Below are positions 16,518-25,716 of a stretch of DNA of 60,568 bases, piece after piece. Position 1 is the stretch's first letter. Every line of letters begins with the position of its first letter. The position numbers and the translations under genes were made by a program. The DNA comes from a virus. The DNA lies in the IMG/VR virus record IMGVR_UViG_3300030060_006589, positions 1-60,568 of that record; one strand, written 5' to 3'. Below the pieces are notes generated by a model. It worked only from the letters and a program-made list of their open reading frames with translations. It was not told where the DNA came from and did not search any database.

Positions 16518-18869
16518 TTAAGTTACTGCTAGAGTTAATGTTGCTCCCCATAAATATTCATCGTCAGCTCCTAAATCCACCTTTATCAGTAAGTCTTGAG
16601 TAGCACCACCAGCTATAGTATTACTACTTAAAGCTTTATTTTCATTTCCATCGGCAGTTGTAGAAGTTACATTGTCAGTGGCACCAGTTTGATAATTATA
16701 AGACATTATAGTAACAGCACTAGAAATATTACTACTCATATGAACCTGAACATGCGTAACTGTGTGTCCAAAAGGTATTTCAATGTGAGCATACAATTCG
16801 TCACTAGCAGAATATTGATGTATACCCAACTTATTAGTTTGTTGATCTGCTGCAAACACAGGTCTTCCTGAGTCTCCATTTCCTATAAATTTATCAGGCA
16901 TAACCTTCATTGTAGTTGTTTGAACCACAACCTTACCATCTGATGAAGGCATAGAAGCAGAATTACCACCCTGTTCAAAAGTTATAGTTCCAGCAGCATC
17001 TAATATAATATTACCATCAGCGGCAAATTCAATGTGAGCAGCAGCAGCATTAGCATCTACAGTTGTAAAAGTAGCTTGACCATCAGCACCTATAGTTAAC
17101 TGTAAAAAATCATCTGTATTACCATTTGTATAAAAGAATGTATCACCTCCAGCATTGTCTATTTTAAGATCTCCATCTATATCAAGTGTTAAGTGAGCAA
17201 CAGTAGTGTCCGCATCCACCGTTGCTATGGTAGTAGCTCCTTCAGCACCTACAGCTATAGTAGCGTAATCATTTGGATTAGCAGAGCTTTTTATAATTAT
17301 ATCAGCACCAGCACCATTTGTAGCCGCTACATCTATACCGTAATTATTGGTTGCATCAGTAGATCGAAGGTATAAACAAGTGTTTGTATTGCTACCATTA
17401 GTATTTGCACTATCTACTGCTACTTCGATACCCGTTTGATTAACGGTACTATTAGCATCGTTACTTGTAGCTGAATCAGTGCAACTCATCTTAAAACCAA
17501 TGTATCTATGTATATTACCGTCACCAGTATCACCACTTTTAGTGTAATCCCAATCTCCAAAAACACCTTGTAGGTTGCTATAGTTAGCCGTTCCTGTTTT
17601 AGTAATATTAAAATCTGTCATAGATGCTGTTGTTAAATCATTAGCCACAACATCTATTACGGGGGCAGTTGTGTTAGCAGCATTTATATCTAGAGCTATT
17701 TGATCTGGATCAAAATTCTGAATCTGAACCGTTGGAGCTCCAGTAGCACCTGCACTAGCGTGACTAGCAACTTCAAGAATTCCATTTGGAGCATCTGAAG
17801 TGGCACCAATACTTATTCTATTGTTTCCTGCATCAAGGAAGAACATGTGTGTTTCATCGTCAGACTCTATTCTAAAGTCAGCATCTGCACTATCTTCATT
17901 AAATACCATAGCGGTACCATAACTTAAACTTAAAGTTCCTCCTGCTGTTATAGAAGTGTCTCCTGTAGAGTCAATATCTAATATACCAGCGTCAATATCT
18001 ACAATAGATCCAGCATCAGCATTTCCACTTATAAGAATAGCAGTTCCAGCTGTATGATCTGAGCCTAGTGTCAGTTGCCCATCAGCTGAAGTTGTTGACA
18101 CCATAACATTATCAGCTCCTCTGAACGTAGCATTATCTCCCGCTGTTATTGTTATATCGTCTACAGCGTCTATTGTTATACTGTCAGCTGAATCTATATC
18201 AATATTTCCGTCAATAACCATATTTAAGTGAGCTAATGCTGCATCAGCATCTACTGTTGTTAGAGTTGTTGCTCCATTAGCTTCTACATCTATAGTAAAA
18301 TAGTCAGCATTATTAGCACTACTCATAGCTTTAAAATCTGGACCCAAACCATTTGTTACTATAGTTTCTATTCCGCTAAGATTATCTCCACCTAAAACCT
18401 GTACATCCAAACCTTTATTAGTTACAGTTCCACTAGCATTTAAATTAACAACAGTGATCTTTTGACCTGTCATGTTCACAGTCGCACCAGCATTATTTGT
18501 GGCACCATCATAAATGTTAATTTGAGATCCTGTGATATCACTTGTTGCGGAAGCCCCTGTTACAGCAGTTTTATCAAAATCAATATTATGGATTACCTGA
18601 GTTACACTACTGGTTACAGATGTGTTATTAATATCAAGAAAAACAGCGTTACCTGTTGTAAGAGTAGAACTGGATATATCTATAATGTTAGCTGTTGTAT
18701 TATTAGCTTTTATATCTAACGCTATCTGATCTACATCAAGATTTGATATTGTAGCTGCAGCGGTGCCTCCGTCTGTTGGATTTTCTATGAATAGTTTTCC
18801 CCAGGATTTTGCTGCGGTTCCTAAACCTCCTTCCTGATCGGCTCTGGGTACTACGTTTGGTGTTGCCAT
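16518..18869 (-). CDS. Repetitive tail fibre protein (783 aa)
   Basis: The N-terminus MATPNVVPRADQEGGLGTAA followed by KSWGKLFI resembles the attachment end of many marine phage fibres. The rest is beta-rich, low in Lys/Arg and rich in D, T, A, S and N. Three related repeats with a 'TVDA(D/N)...AH....DG.I.(I/L)D' core lie at about residues 188-236, 533-580 and 586-633. A second repeat pair ('D.DQIALDI.A.NTTA.(I/V)ID') lies at about 44-80 and 386-420. The final 130 residues lack the repeats and may be the tip. The gene is early in the late unit with other small surface proteins. Confidence 0.7.
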   Translation of the reverse strand: MATPNVVPRADQEGGLGTAAKSWGKLFIENPTDGGTAAATISNLDVDQIALDIKANNTTANIIDISSSTLTTGNAVFLDINNTSVTSSVTQVIHNIDFDKTAVTGASATSDITGSQINIYDGATNNAGATVNMTGQKITVVNLNASGTVTNKGLDVQVLGGDNLSGIETIVTNGLGPDFKAMSSANNADYFTIDVEANGATTLTTVDADAALAHLNMVIDGNIDIDSADSITIDAVDDITITAGDNATFRGADNVMVSTTSADGQLTLGSDHTAGTAILISGNADAGSIVDIDAGILDIDSTGDTSITAGGTLSLSYGTAMVFNEDSADADFRIESDDETHMFFLDAGNNRISIGATSDAPNGILEVASHASAGATGAPTVQIQNFDPDQIALDINAANTTAPVIDVVANDLTTASMTDFNITKTGTANYSNLQGVFGDWDYTKSGDTGDGNIHRYIGFKMSCTDSATSNDANSTVNQTGIEVAVDSANTNGSNTNTCLYLRSTDATNNYGIDVAATNGAGADIIIKSSANPNDYATIAVGAEGATTIATVDADTTVAHLTLDIDGDLKIDNAGGDTFFYTNGNTDDFLQLTIGADGQATFTTVDANAAAAHIEFAADGNIILDAAGTITFEQGGNSASMPSSDGKVVVQTTTMKVMPDKFIGNGDSGRPVFAADQQTNKLGIHQYSASDELYAHIEIPFGHTVTHVQVHMSSNISSAVTIMSYNYQTGATDNVTSTTADGNENKALSSNTIAGGATQDLLIKVDLGADDEYLWGATLTLAVT

Positions 18870-18898
18870 ATTATTTCTTTTTTATATATTATTTATAT

Positions 18899-19249
18899 TT
18901 AACCTTCACTATTGTAAGGGTTAGGGAATACTGTAGCATCTATTGGTTGAACATCTCCTCCAGAGTCTACATTCCAATATCCCTCATCGTATGTTAATTC
19001 TAATTCATCATCAGGATCTTGCGGCATGTAATCATATACTCCATTAACTAATCCTGTAGCTGTGTCTAAATCCCAAGTATCATTAAAATCATACAAGGTT
19101 GGTATAGGTGTTACTGCGTCATATGTGCTTCCAGATAGAGTTGAGGTTGTTGCCTCCCACATGTAGTCTTCTATGACTACCGCTGTAGAAGAAGATCCAG
19201 CACCCGCTAAATCTCCAAAAACTAATGAAGCTCCTAACCCTAACGCCAT
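18899..19249 (-). CDS. Small acidic virion protein candidate (116 aa)
   Basis: The protein begins MALGLGASLVFGDLAGAGSS and is rich in D, T, Y and G, with many aromatic residues in DYMPQDPDDELELTYDEGYW. The C-terminus ends in TVFPNPYNSEG. It has no signal peptide charge pattern despite a mildly hydrophobic start. It lies between two other proteins of fibre type, so a head- or tail-surface role is likely. No family is recognised. Confidence 0.5.
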   Translation of the reverse strand: MALGLGASLVFGDLAGAGSSSTAVVIEDYMWEATTSTLSGSTYDAVTPIPTLYDFNDTWDLDTATGLVNGVYDYMPQDPDDELELTYDEGYWNVDSGGDVQPIDATVFPNPYNSEG

Positions 19250-19252
19250 ATC

Positions 19253-19618
19253 TTAATGTTTTGGTGCCAGGTAACATATTACTCCTCCATCAGCATCAGC
19301 AGCCTGCATTTTAAAAGTCGTCCATCTTCCGTATATTGTAAGACCTTTAGGGAATATTGTTCCAACTAAAATATCTTCTCCTCCTGTTCCTTCATCTCCT
19401 GTTCCCGCTGCGTGAGCATGGTTAGCTGTGTTTGGAAATATTCTAGATCCTGAAGCAGTATTCTCACAAGTCAAAGTATTTATAGTTGTGTCTGCCATAA
19501 ATGTTATAGCACATATAATCTTTGTTGAAGGTGGAGTTACTAGGTCTGTGTCGTTAACAAATATTGATCCATACTGTCCTAGAGTAGCTTCTTGAGCTTT
19601 TGTTCCTGATAATGCCAT
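19253..19618 (-). CDS. Small beta-rich virion protein candidate (121 aa)
   Basis: The start chosen is ATG at 19618 (MALSGTKAQEATLGQYGSIF), because the longer reading would run through the promoter-like leader. The sequence is beta-rich and nearly free of charged helices, with ANHAHAAGTGDEGTGGEDIL and a C-terminal GVICYLAPKH. Similar small proteins are common in marine phage structural clusters. It is the first gene of the leftward late unit. Confidence 0.55.
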   Translation of the reverse strand: MALSGTKAQEATLGQYGSIFVNDTDLVTPPSTKIICAITFMADTTINTLTCENTASGSRIFPNTANHAHAAGTGDEGTGGEDILVGTIFPKGLTIYGRWTTFKMQAADADGGVICYLAPKH

Positions 19619-19644
19619 TTTATTTTCTTTTAAATTGTTCCGTA

Positions 19645-19671
19645 CAAATATAGTAATTAATTCCAAATATA
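19645..19671 (-). promoter_or_regulatory. Late leftward promoter region (two -7 boxes)
   Basis: Plus-strand CAAATATA occurs at 19645-19652 and 19664-19671, giving two TATATTTG boxes on the minus strand. The nearer one is 26 bases before the ATG at 19618. The second box contains TTTG but is only 11 bases from the first, so it is not a standard -33 element. The region is divergent to a plus-strand gene. Confidence 0.5.
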
Positions 19672-19683
19672 AGAAATATTTAG

Positions 19684-19691
19684 TATATTTG
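19684..19691 (+). promoter_or_regulatory. -7 box candidate for the rightward cassette
   Basis: TATATTTG on the plus strand lies 25 bases before the TTG start at 19717. No TTTG is found at the expected -33 distance, so the call is weak. Confidence 0.4.
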
Positions 19692-19716
19692 ATCTATTAT
19701 AATTAAATTTAAGGTT

Positions 19717-20046
19717 TTGGACAGGGATAATCCTCTTAAGTACTACAGGAATGTTTTATTTAAGTTTAGAGATAAATATGATCTTAAAGTGTCTGATATA
19801 GAGTTTTTATTCTTTGTATATGACATGGGGTTTTTTACAGGTTTAACTATAGCTAAAGACTACAAATGCTCTAATAGCTTTATAACTAGGAACCTTCCAG
19901 ACCTAATGAATAAAGGATATGTAAAAATATATCTCGAGAAAGCACACAATAGAGCTAGAAGATATATGATATCTCAAAGAGGAAAAATATTAGTTACTAA
20001 ATTTTATAGAGAACTAAAAGAATATAATTATGGCTTACATGAATAA
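19717..20046 (+). CDS. MarR-like winged-helix protein (109 aa)
   Basis: The protein reads MDRDNPLKYYRNVLFKFRDK and contains the wHTH pattern FTGLTIAKDYKCSNSFITRN followed by a wing RRYMISQRGKILVTKFY. This resembles MarR/PadR-like regulators of about 100-140 residues. There is no ATG at the 5' end; the start appears to be TTG at 19717, with ATT codons further upstream. It overlaps the next gene by 17 bases, so the two are probably one transcript. A role in switching late or cassette expression is inferred from fold and position. It could alternatively be a virion DNA-binding protein. Confidence 0.65.
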   Translation: MDRDNPLKYYRNVLFKFRDKYDLKVSDIEFLFFVYDMGFFTGLTIAKDYKCSNSFITRNLPDLMNKGYVKIYLEKAHNRARRYMISQRGKILVTKFYRELKEYNYGLHE

Positions 20047-22801
20047 AAAAAAGAAAAAGTATAAACTTAACAAAAACGTTAAAAAAGCTGTTGATGGACA
20101 AATAGTAGAAGACGTAGTGGAGGGGGTAGCAGACGCTCCTGAGGCTATTGCTGAATGGTTTATGGAGTTTCTAGAAAAACTCTTTACTGGAATAGCGGAG
20201 ATAGATCTTGGAGCAGGGCTTGATAGTATTGTAAACTTTTTAAGTGGTGGTGGCGGAAATAAAATCACCAGCAAAAGAGGAACTTCTGAAGGTGTGAATA
20301 TTAGTGGAAGATCTGGAGGAATAAATCCTAACACTTTTATGAGCTTTACTAATCTTCCAGGAATGGGGACAGAATGGTTTTCAAATGTTTACGAAACTGG
20401 AGATTGGAACCATGTACCAATGGGTACTGGTCCAGGATCTAAAATAGATTTTCCTGAAGGTGTATCAACCGATGAAATATCTCCTGACGCTTTTAATAGC
20501 TTACTTGATCAATTACATGGATATAATTACGACTACCAAGGAGATATAGATAAAAAAAATAGATGGAATCAGGGAAATTGGTCTAGACGTGCATCTCCTG
20601 TAGTAAGAAATTATGAAACAGAGGGTGGGGACACTCTAAGGTTTGACGAGGATTGGTTCCATAGAATAATAAATCTTCATCCTGAGGTTATAGCAATTCT
20701 AGATCAGATGCGATTTAACTTTCCTAAAAGAACAAACTATTCTAGTAAAAAGCTACAAGACAAATACAAGCTAAAAGATGGAAGGTTTAATACTTCTGAT
20801 AGAAGATTCCTTCAAGATATAGAACCGAAAGCTCTCATGGGATATATTAAAGATCTGCAAAAAGGTGCTAATAGATGGCTTAAACACCGTACTCCAGGAA
20901 GCCTACCTAAAGGAAACCCTCTTTTTGATTTATTTATTAGCCAAGCATTGTTTAATGATCCCAACATGACTCTTCAAGATGTCGATCAGGTGTCAGAACT
21001 TTTAAAAGGTGAGAAGGTTCAAGATGCCATAGCTGACAAGTATCCTGACTTTATTTCTGAAGGAAGCTTAGAATCGCTTGGACTTGGTAGTAGTGGTTAC
21101 TCTTTTAATCCTGGAGCTCAAGGAGGGGCTTATGAAATGAGAGGTGGTACGATTAGTGATGAATTTAAACAAAAAAGGGGACCAAATTATAAATTTGTCT
21201 CAGGTACTCCCCAAAGTTATATAGAGAACTTTGAGTTGGCTGGATTTGAAAACGAGAGCGATGTTAATGACATGTGGTTATATCTTCAGAATGTATCTAT
21301 GGGAGAAGATAAAAAAGATAATCTAGGAAAATTCGATGTAGCTCAAAAACTTTTAGAGAGCGATGATTTTTTTGTTAAGTTTAATGAAAAGTATCCAAAT
21401 ACTAAACAGGTGTTTGACGCTAGGAGAGATAAGAATATATTAAAGGGAGACGCTCAACTACAGCAGTGGATTAATTCGGATCAGATTCATTTTGATGCGG
21501 AATCGGGTAGACACTACAGAACTAATCAAAGAGGAGCAAATAGAATATTTTTAACACCAGATCAGGAAGGGGTTTATAGACAAGCTGCGATAGATAAGTG
21601 GTTTGATAATTCTGGATGGCAGAGTGCTATAGATCAACCTACTGAAAGTCTAGAGAAGATAGATTTAGGAATGGTTCCGTCTTCAGGGGTTGACAATTTA
21701 CAACTATCTAAGAAAAGACCTCTTTCATTTACAAGTGATGATTCTGTAGATGTTAGTGGTGATATAAACGATATAAACAATAATCAAGGTTCAACAAACA
21801 ATAATCAAAGTTCAGATTTTGCTGGTAGGCAAAAAAAATCTATTAACGCTATTCTATCTTCTGTTAAGAACCAGACACATGTAAAAACTGGAGAAGAATA
21901 TGGTGGGGGAGATCTAAAAAGAGATGCGAATATTATAAAAAAGGAATTTGGAGACGAAGCTTATGACTCTTTAATGAAACAGCTAGAAGACCTACCTTCA
22001 GTAAGGGAAACATCTTCATCTACCGTAGTTGAGGGGGGAGACGTAGATAATAGAGTAGATAATAGAATGGCTAATAGAGACAGGTCTAGAGTCAACAAAA
22101 ATAATAACAAACAACCCCTTGTCGCTTCAGCGGAAGGTGGTGAAGGTGGTGAAGGTGGTGATGCTGATAAGTCAGTAACAGAACAAATACAAAATATAAG
22201 GAATAGAAAAGTTGAGGGTGAAAATGAATTACCGACTAAAGAAGAGTTTGAGAAAGAGCAGAAAGAAAGAATAGAAAATCAAGAAAAACAATGGATGGCA
22301 TGGAATGCTGCTCAGCAAGCAAAGAATAAAAAACCTTGGTGGGCGGTGTCAGATGAATATGAGGCTTATACAGATTACACGCCAATTTTTGCTAAAGATG
22401 GAGCATTTGGACCGAAATACAAAAGCTTTAAATCATTTGAAAATGGAGGAACAGTAGATAATCCATTTAAATCTGCAGCTGACAAATTTAGAGGTAGAGG
22501 ATCTTCAGGATTTGGTTCTGGGTTTAAAATACCTACACTTTATGAGAGTAGAGAAGATACTACTAAAGCTGGAGAAATATATTTGGAGGCTAAGATAATA
22601 GGAATAGAGAATGAGATAGATAAGTTTAAGCAGATTATGGATGTAGATAGCGAAGAAGATAAAGCTAAGTTAGCAGCTATGCAAACAAGTCTTGAAGAAA
22701 CTAAAGAGGAGCTGTTTATGCTTAGAGGTGGTCAAGTTACTAGAACCAGTATAAACATGGAAAACAATAATAATAATGACGATAATTTATTAGAAGAATA
22801 A
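20030..22801 (+). CDS. Large virion-like protein with basic leader (923 aa)
   Basis: The N-terminus is strongly basic (MAYMNKKKKKYKLNKNVKKA) and leads into VDGQIVEDVV, then a helical segment and a Gly/Ser-rich stretch. The body is hydrophilic and rich in N, D, G and K. It includes an Asn/Asp-rich linker around residues 570-600 and a GEGGEGGD stretch near residue 710. A KSFENGGTVDNPF motif near residue 810 resembles motifs in the other internal virion proteins. The C-terminus is a long helical segment. I do not recognise a family. The leader and motif suggest a packaged internal protein. ATG at 20039 is an alternative start. Confidence 0.6.
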   Translation: MAYMNKKKKKYKLNKNVKKAVDGQIVEDVVEGVADAPEAIAEWFMEFLEKLFTGIAEIDLGAGLDSIVNFLSGGGGNKITSKRGTSEGVNISGRSGGINPNTFMSFTNLPGMGTEWFSNVYETGDWNHVPMGTGPGSKIDFPEGVSTDEISPDAFNSLLDQLHGYNYDYQGDIDKKNRWNQGNWSRRASPVVRNYETEGGDTLRFDEDWFHRIINLHPEVIAILDQMRFNFPKRTNYSSKKLQDKYKLKDGRFNTSDRRFLQDIEPKALMGYIKDLQKGANRWLKHRTPGSLPKGNPLFDLFISQALFNDPNMTLQDVDQVSELLKGEKVQDAIADKYPDFISEGSLESLGLGSSGYSFNPGAQGGAYEMRGGTISDEFKQKRGPNYKFVSGTPQSYIENFELAGFENESDVNDMWLYLQNVSMGEDKKDNLGKFDVAQKLLESDDFFVKFNEKYPNTKQVFDARRDKNILKGDAQLQQWINSDQIHFDAESGRHYRTNQRGANRIFLTPDQEGVYRQAAIDKWFDNSGWQSAIDQPTESLEKIDLGMVPSSGVDNLQLSKKRPLSFTSDDSVDVSGDINDINNNQGSTNNNQSSDFAGRQKKSINAILSSVKNQTHVKTGEEYGGGDLKRDANIIKKEFGDEAYDSLMKQLEDLPSVRETSSSTVVEGGDVDNRVDNRMANRDRSRVNKNNNKQPLVASAEGGEGGEGGDADKSVTEQIQNIRNRKVEGENELPTKEEFEKEQKERIENQEKQWMAWNAAQQAKNKKPWWAVSDEYEAYTDYTPIFAKDGAFGPKYKSFKSFENGGTVDNPFKSAADKFRGRGSSGFGSGFKIPTLYESREDTTKAGEIYLEAKIIGIENEIDKFKQIMDVDSEEDKAKLAAMQTSLEETKEELFMLRGGQVTRTSINMENNNNNDDNLLEE

Positions 22802-23277
22802 TGGGAGAAACAATGATGGTAATAATAGAGGGTGTAAGTGATCACTCTAAAGAAATGAAAAGCAACGGTCATAGCGGTGAGATGGACGTAATGGGATATC
22901 AAACCAAAAACTTTCATATATGCCCAGGAGCACAAGAGTCTTTTGATGTAATGATAAAACAAGGACATAGAGGAGAAGATGCTGACGCTTTAGTTAACTT
23001 AGCCATGTTAGTTGATGAGTACCTAGGTATGGAAATAGAAGCATTAGAATCGGGAGCCAATCCTGGTTTAGTAAAAGGAATGATAGACAAAGGTAACAGT
23101 GCTATGTTTCACTTAGGATCTTTAGCTAATAAGCTAGGAGATGAAGCTATGATACAATTATTTGATTTTATGCCTGGTCACGTGCTTAAAGCTATGGGTA
23201 TGGAAGATGAATCTATATCTATGGAAGAAATGAATGAGGAGCCTATATCTATAGAGATGGGTGGAGGACCTTGTTAA
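22801..23277 (+). CDS. Conserved hypothetical phage protein (158 aa)
   Basis: The start ATG overlaps the stop of the preceding gene by one base (TAATG), indicating coupled translation. The protein contains GYQTKNFHICPGAQESFDVM, a block I have seen in marine phage hypotheticals, followed by a helical acidic region and a Met-rich C-terminus ending MGGGPC. No catalytic motif is clear. The C-terminal 30 residues carry 'EEMNEEPISIEMGGGPC', which may be flexible. The role is unknown. The stop overlaps that of the convergent gene by 4 bases, so no terminator separates them. Confidence 0.55.
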   Translation: MGETMMVIIEGVSDHSKEMKSNGHSGEMDVMGYQTKNFHICPGAQESFDVMIKQGHRGEDADALVNLAMLVDEYLGMEIEALESGANPGLVKGMIDKGNSAMFHLGSLANKLGDEAMIQLFDFMPGHVLKAMGMEDESISMEEMNEEPISIEMGGGPC

Positions 23278-23657
23278 CTCCTTACTTTAGATCTGTTTTT
23301 TCTGTATTCACGCCTAGCGGCTTTACATCCTTCACATCGACACCCCTTTCTATACGCTGTAGTTGAAGGACATGGAGCCCCTTCTTTTACTCTAGCAGCC
23401 GCATAATTACAGGAGGCATGTGAAAAAGCTATATTATCTAAGCTAAAGAAATTACCTACAGGATCGTGAGTATCTAGCCATGGAGTCTTATGCTCTATAG
23501 TCATTCTCTTAGCTGTTTCTATTTCTGCACCACACTGATAGCACCAGTTAATTTTGAGACGCTTAGCTAAACTAAATAATAATTCCTTCTTTAATCTGTT
23601 TGATGCGGTACTGGGATTCATCCCTAGCTGTTTAGTTTTTTTAGTTTTAATACACAT
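23274..23657 (-). CDS. HNH endonuclease
   Basis: The 127-residue protein has a basic N-terminus and a segment NPSTASNRLKKELLFSLAKR. It continues with a CYQCG knuckle, the catalytic MTIEHKTPW (His) and a SLDNIAFSHASCN helix with Asn and Cys. The C-terminus has a second zinc-knuckle-like segment with RKGCRCEGCKAARREY. This is the compact phage HNH form. Such enzymes nick DNA, often at packaging or during host-DNA attack. It is adjacent to a gene with an HNH-like degenerate N-terminus. Confidence 0.8.
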   Translation of the reverse strand: MCIKTKKTKQLGMNPSTASNRLKKELLFSLAKRLKINWCYQCGAEIETAKRMTIEHKTPWLDTHDPVGNFFSLDNIAFSHASCNYAAARVKEGAPCPSTTAYRKGCRCEGCKAARREYRKNRSKVRS

Positions 23658-23658
23658 T

Positions 23659-25107
23659 TTAAAATTTTAATTTTCTACCTGGATTTAATTCTGTTTGTTT
23701 ATTTTCTGTTGGCATTTCAAAAAGTAAATTATTGTCTGACAACCAAGATATCCAATCCTCCTTTTTTTGCACACTAGCTGGAGCCATAGAAACTAAACTT
23801 CCTATTAAATTATTCATAATATCTTGAAAATGCTCTTTAGGCTTATTCTTATTAATAACTTCGTGGGCAATACCTAATATGTTAGTAGCTAAAGGTCCTA
23901 CCTTTTCCCCAGTATATAGTCCAGATAAAGTGTGTCTTAACGCATCTTCCTTGTCAAAATCACCAGGTCTTCCTTTTGTTTGCACGTCTGCTATAGATCT
24001 AGCTGTTTCAGAAGCCTTATCCATAGGTTTGTCTAGAAGGTTATCTATTGTATTTTCTAATTTATAAAGTTCTTCATACATTGTGTCACCCCTTTTATAC
24101 GTTTCACTGTCGTCTTCCACCAAGTTGTTACCCTCTTCCGTTTCTTTAGGGAGTGTAAAACCTCTATCCTCTTTAATCAAAGGCTCTTGCGTCTTACCAC
24201 CGTCTTCATAGTTTAGCAGTCCTCCAGTAGAAAACTCCCTCCCAATCGTATCATTAGAAGATCTAGATTCTAAAAACTTTCTGTATTCATTCTTCTTTCC
24301 CTCTATATCCTCCTCTGTAAAGTTAGGATTGCTATTGTAATTTCTATACCAGTAATCAACAACGGAGTCAATATCTGTATCAGGAAGTGGTTCGGGAGAA
24401 ATAGCGTATTTTATTCTCGCAGATAATGCAGATGCTATCTCGTCATTACCCTCTAGCAAACTTTCTAAATTACTTCTATCTGAGCTTATAGCTTCATACT
24501 TATTAAAGTAATCATTATAAACCTTGTCATACCTAGGAGATCTCTTTGTTACCAGATCACTTAAAAACCCATCATCTATAGACCAGTGTGAATTAGTATA
24601 GTCCCTGTTGTAAGCGTCCTCATTGGCTCCAAAGGAATTTTCTAAAAAGGCTGTAGCCTCCATTAAAACCCTTAGCTTATCTTTTTCTTCTGTAGCGTCC
24701 TTATCCACAACCCAGTTTATAGCGTCTTGAATACTCTTAGATCTTTTACCAGAAGGTACTGTGCCGCCCTTTTGAAACTTCTTAAGCATAGTAGCTCTAG
24801 CGGGGGGATATATAAGATCTAGAACTTCTTTTTCAATTATAATACCATCCTGAGCCTTTCTTGTATTATTCCTTTTTACATAACTACCTCTAGCGTTACG
24901 ATCCCCAGGAGTCCTGGTTTTATTACCCCTGTTCTTAGATGGGCTTTCTAATACTATAGATCCGTCAGACATATGAGAAACATCCTTACCGTCCCCATTA
25001 CCGTATGTACCCTTGTCCCTATTGATCTTGTTAAGCTTAGCACGCTTATTCTTAGCCTTAGGGCTGCTGTGAAACTTTTCGTATTCCTTTTTGTAATTTC
25101 TGGGCAT
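23659..25107 (-). CDS. Modular protein: HNH-like relic, lysozyme-like region, DUF6973-like C-terminus
   Basis: The start is taken as ATG at 25107 (MPRNYKKEYEKFHSSPKAKN), because the longer reading begins at a GTG and its extra N-terminus looks spurious. The first 45 residues parallel a phage HNH-like family whose core is 'GDGKDV.H'; here it reads GNGDGKDVSHMSDG without the usual second His/Asn part. The middle (about 125-290) has LMEATAFLENSFGANEDAY, YTNSHWSIDDGFLSDLV and ARIKYAISPEPLPD. This pattern is recalled from phage lysozyme/transglycosylase-like proteins. The C-terminal third (DKEDALRHTLSGLYTGEK and DIMNNLIGS) resembles DUF6973. It is a plausible virion or lysis hydrolase. Confidence 0.55.
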   Translation of the reverse strand: MPRNYKKEYEKFHSSPKAKNKRAKLNKINRDKGTYGNGDGKDVSHMSDGSIVLESPSKNRGNKTRTPGDRNARGSYVKRNNTRKAQDGIIIEKEVLDLIYPPARATMLKKFQKGGTVPSGKRSKSIQDAINWVVDKDATEEKDKLRVLMEATAFLENSFGANEDAYNRDYTNSHWSIDDGFLSDLVTKRSPRYDKVYNDYFNKYEAISSDRSNLESLLEGNDEIASALSARIKYAISPEPLPDTDIDSVVDYWYRNYNSNPNFTEEDIEGKKNEYRKFLESRSSNDTIGREFSTGGLLNYEDGGKTQEPLIKEDRGFTLPKETEEGNNLVEDDSETYKRGDTMYEELYKLENTIDNLLDKPMDKASETARSIADVQTKGRPGDFDKEDALRHTLSGLYTGEKVGPLATNILGIAHEVINKNKPKEHFQDIMNNLIGSLVSMAPASVQKKEDWISWLSDNNLLFEMPTENKQTELNPGRKLKF

Positions 25108-25716
25108 AGGGCAAATATATAAAAAAAATGTGAGATAAGTGTAGGTTGGGGATAATAATATAATGTAACACACGTCCGAGCAATACCGAAACCGATATTT
25201 TTTAGGGGGGTAGGTCACTATATCTATGTATACACGATTTGAAACGTCGATTTTTGCAACTATTATCTAAATACATACATATAATATACACCACTACCCA
25301 CACCCCAAATAATAATATATATATATATACATACCCGAAGTCTGTTTGTGTTTTGTTTTGATTGTTCGACAAAGAATCCTAGCGATTGACTATGTTTTGT
25401 GTAACACGTTCAAGCAGGGGCTAACTCCCTTACCAATTTAATACATAATCTACCTAACATACTGAAATCAAATTTAAGCCACATTTTCTTACACCTAAGA
25501 AACTTTCTATCTATTGTGAAGCTCTACTATTAAAACTCTCTGTTTTTTCATTAGAATCAATCTACCTCTGATACCTCATATAGATATTTATTTACAACTT
25601 TTTTCCTCGAGAGAATGAAAATAATTTACATTTTATTTGGAAGTTATTTGTTTTTTACTTTACATTTGTACCATACGATTGACACAAGGTTAATCACTAA
25701 CTAAAATTATACAACT
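25108..25716. other. Non-coding divergent region, candidate control or origin region
   Basis: This 609-base region separates the leftward HNH/lysozyme-like pair from the rightward early block. It contains a TATATTTG box 4 bases upstream of the leftward ATG at 25107 and an AT alternating run at about 25315-25332. It also holds two GTGTAACAC-like dyads (25164-25171 and 25399-25407), one copy of a TGAAAATAATTTAC box (25616-25629) and the rightward promoter at 25636-25668. No long ORF is supported. An origin of replication is possible but not shown. Confidence 0.5.
25636..25668 (+). promoter_or_regulatory. Early rightward promoter, Bacteroidota type
   Basis: TTTG (25636-25639) is followed after 21 bases by TACATTTG (25661-25668), an exact match to TTTG-N-TAnnTTTG. 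The first small gene starts at 25717, giving a leader of about 40 bases. It should drive the early block. Confidence 0.65.

Noticed and set aside
16518-18869. Fibre repeats as a diversity-generating retroelement target
   Set aside because: No reverse transcriptase gene or template repeat was recognised anywhere in the window.
24701-24709. TTATCCACA as a DnaA box/origin
   Set aside because: A single copy inside a coding region is not enough for an origin call; it is noted only beside the DnaA-like protein.
25108-25218. Upstream extension of the modular lysozyme-like protein to a GTG at 25218
   Set aside because: The added segment is unlike the family start MPRNYKKEY and crosses a promoter-like box; ATG 25107 fits better.
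25315-25332. Alternating AT run as a replication origin
   Set aside because: Simple AT runs are expected in AT-rich non-coding DNA, and no iteron set or clear skew change can be shown by eye.
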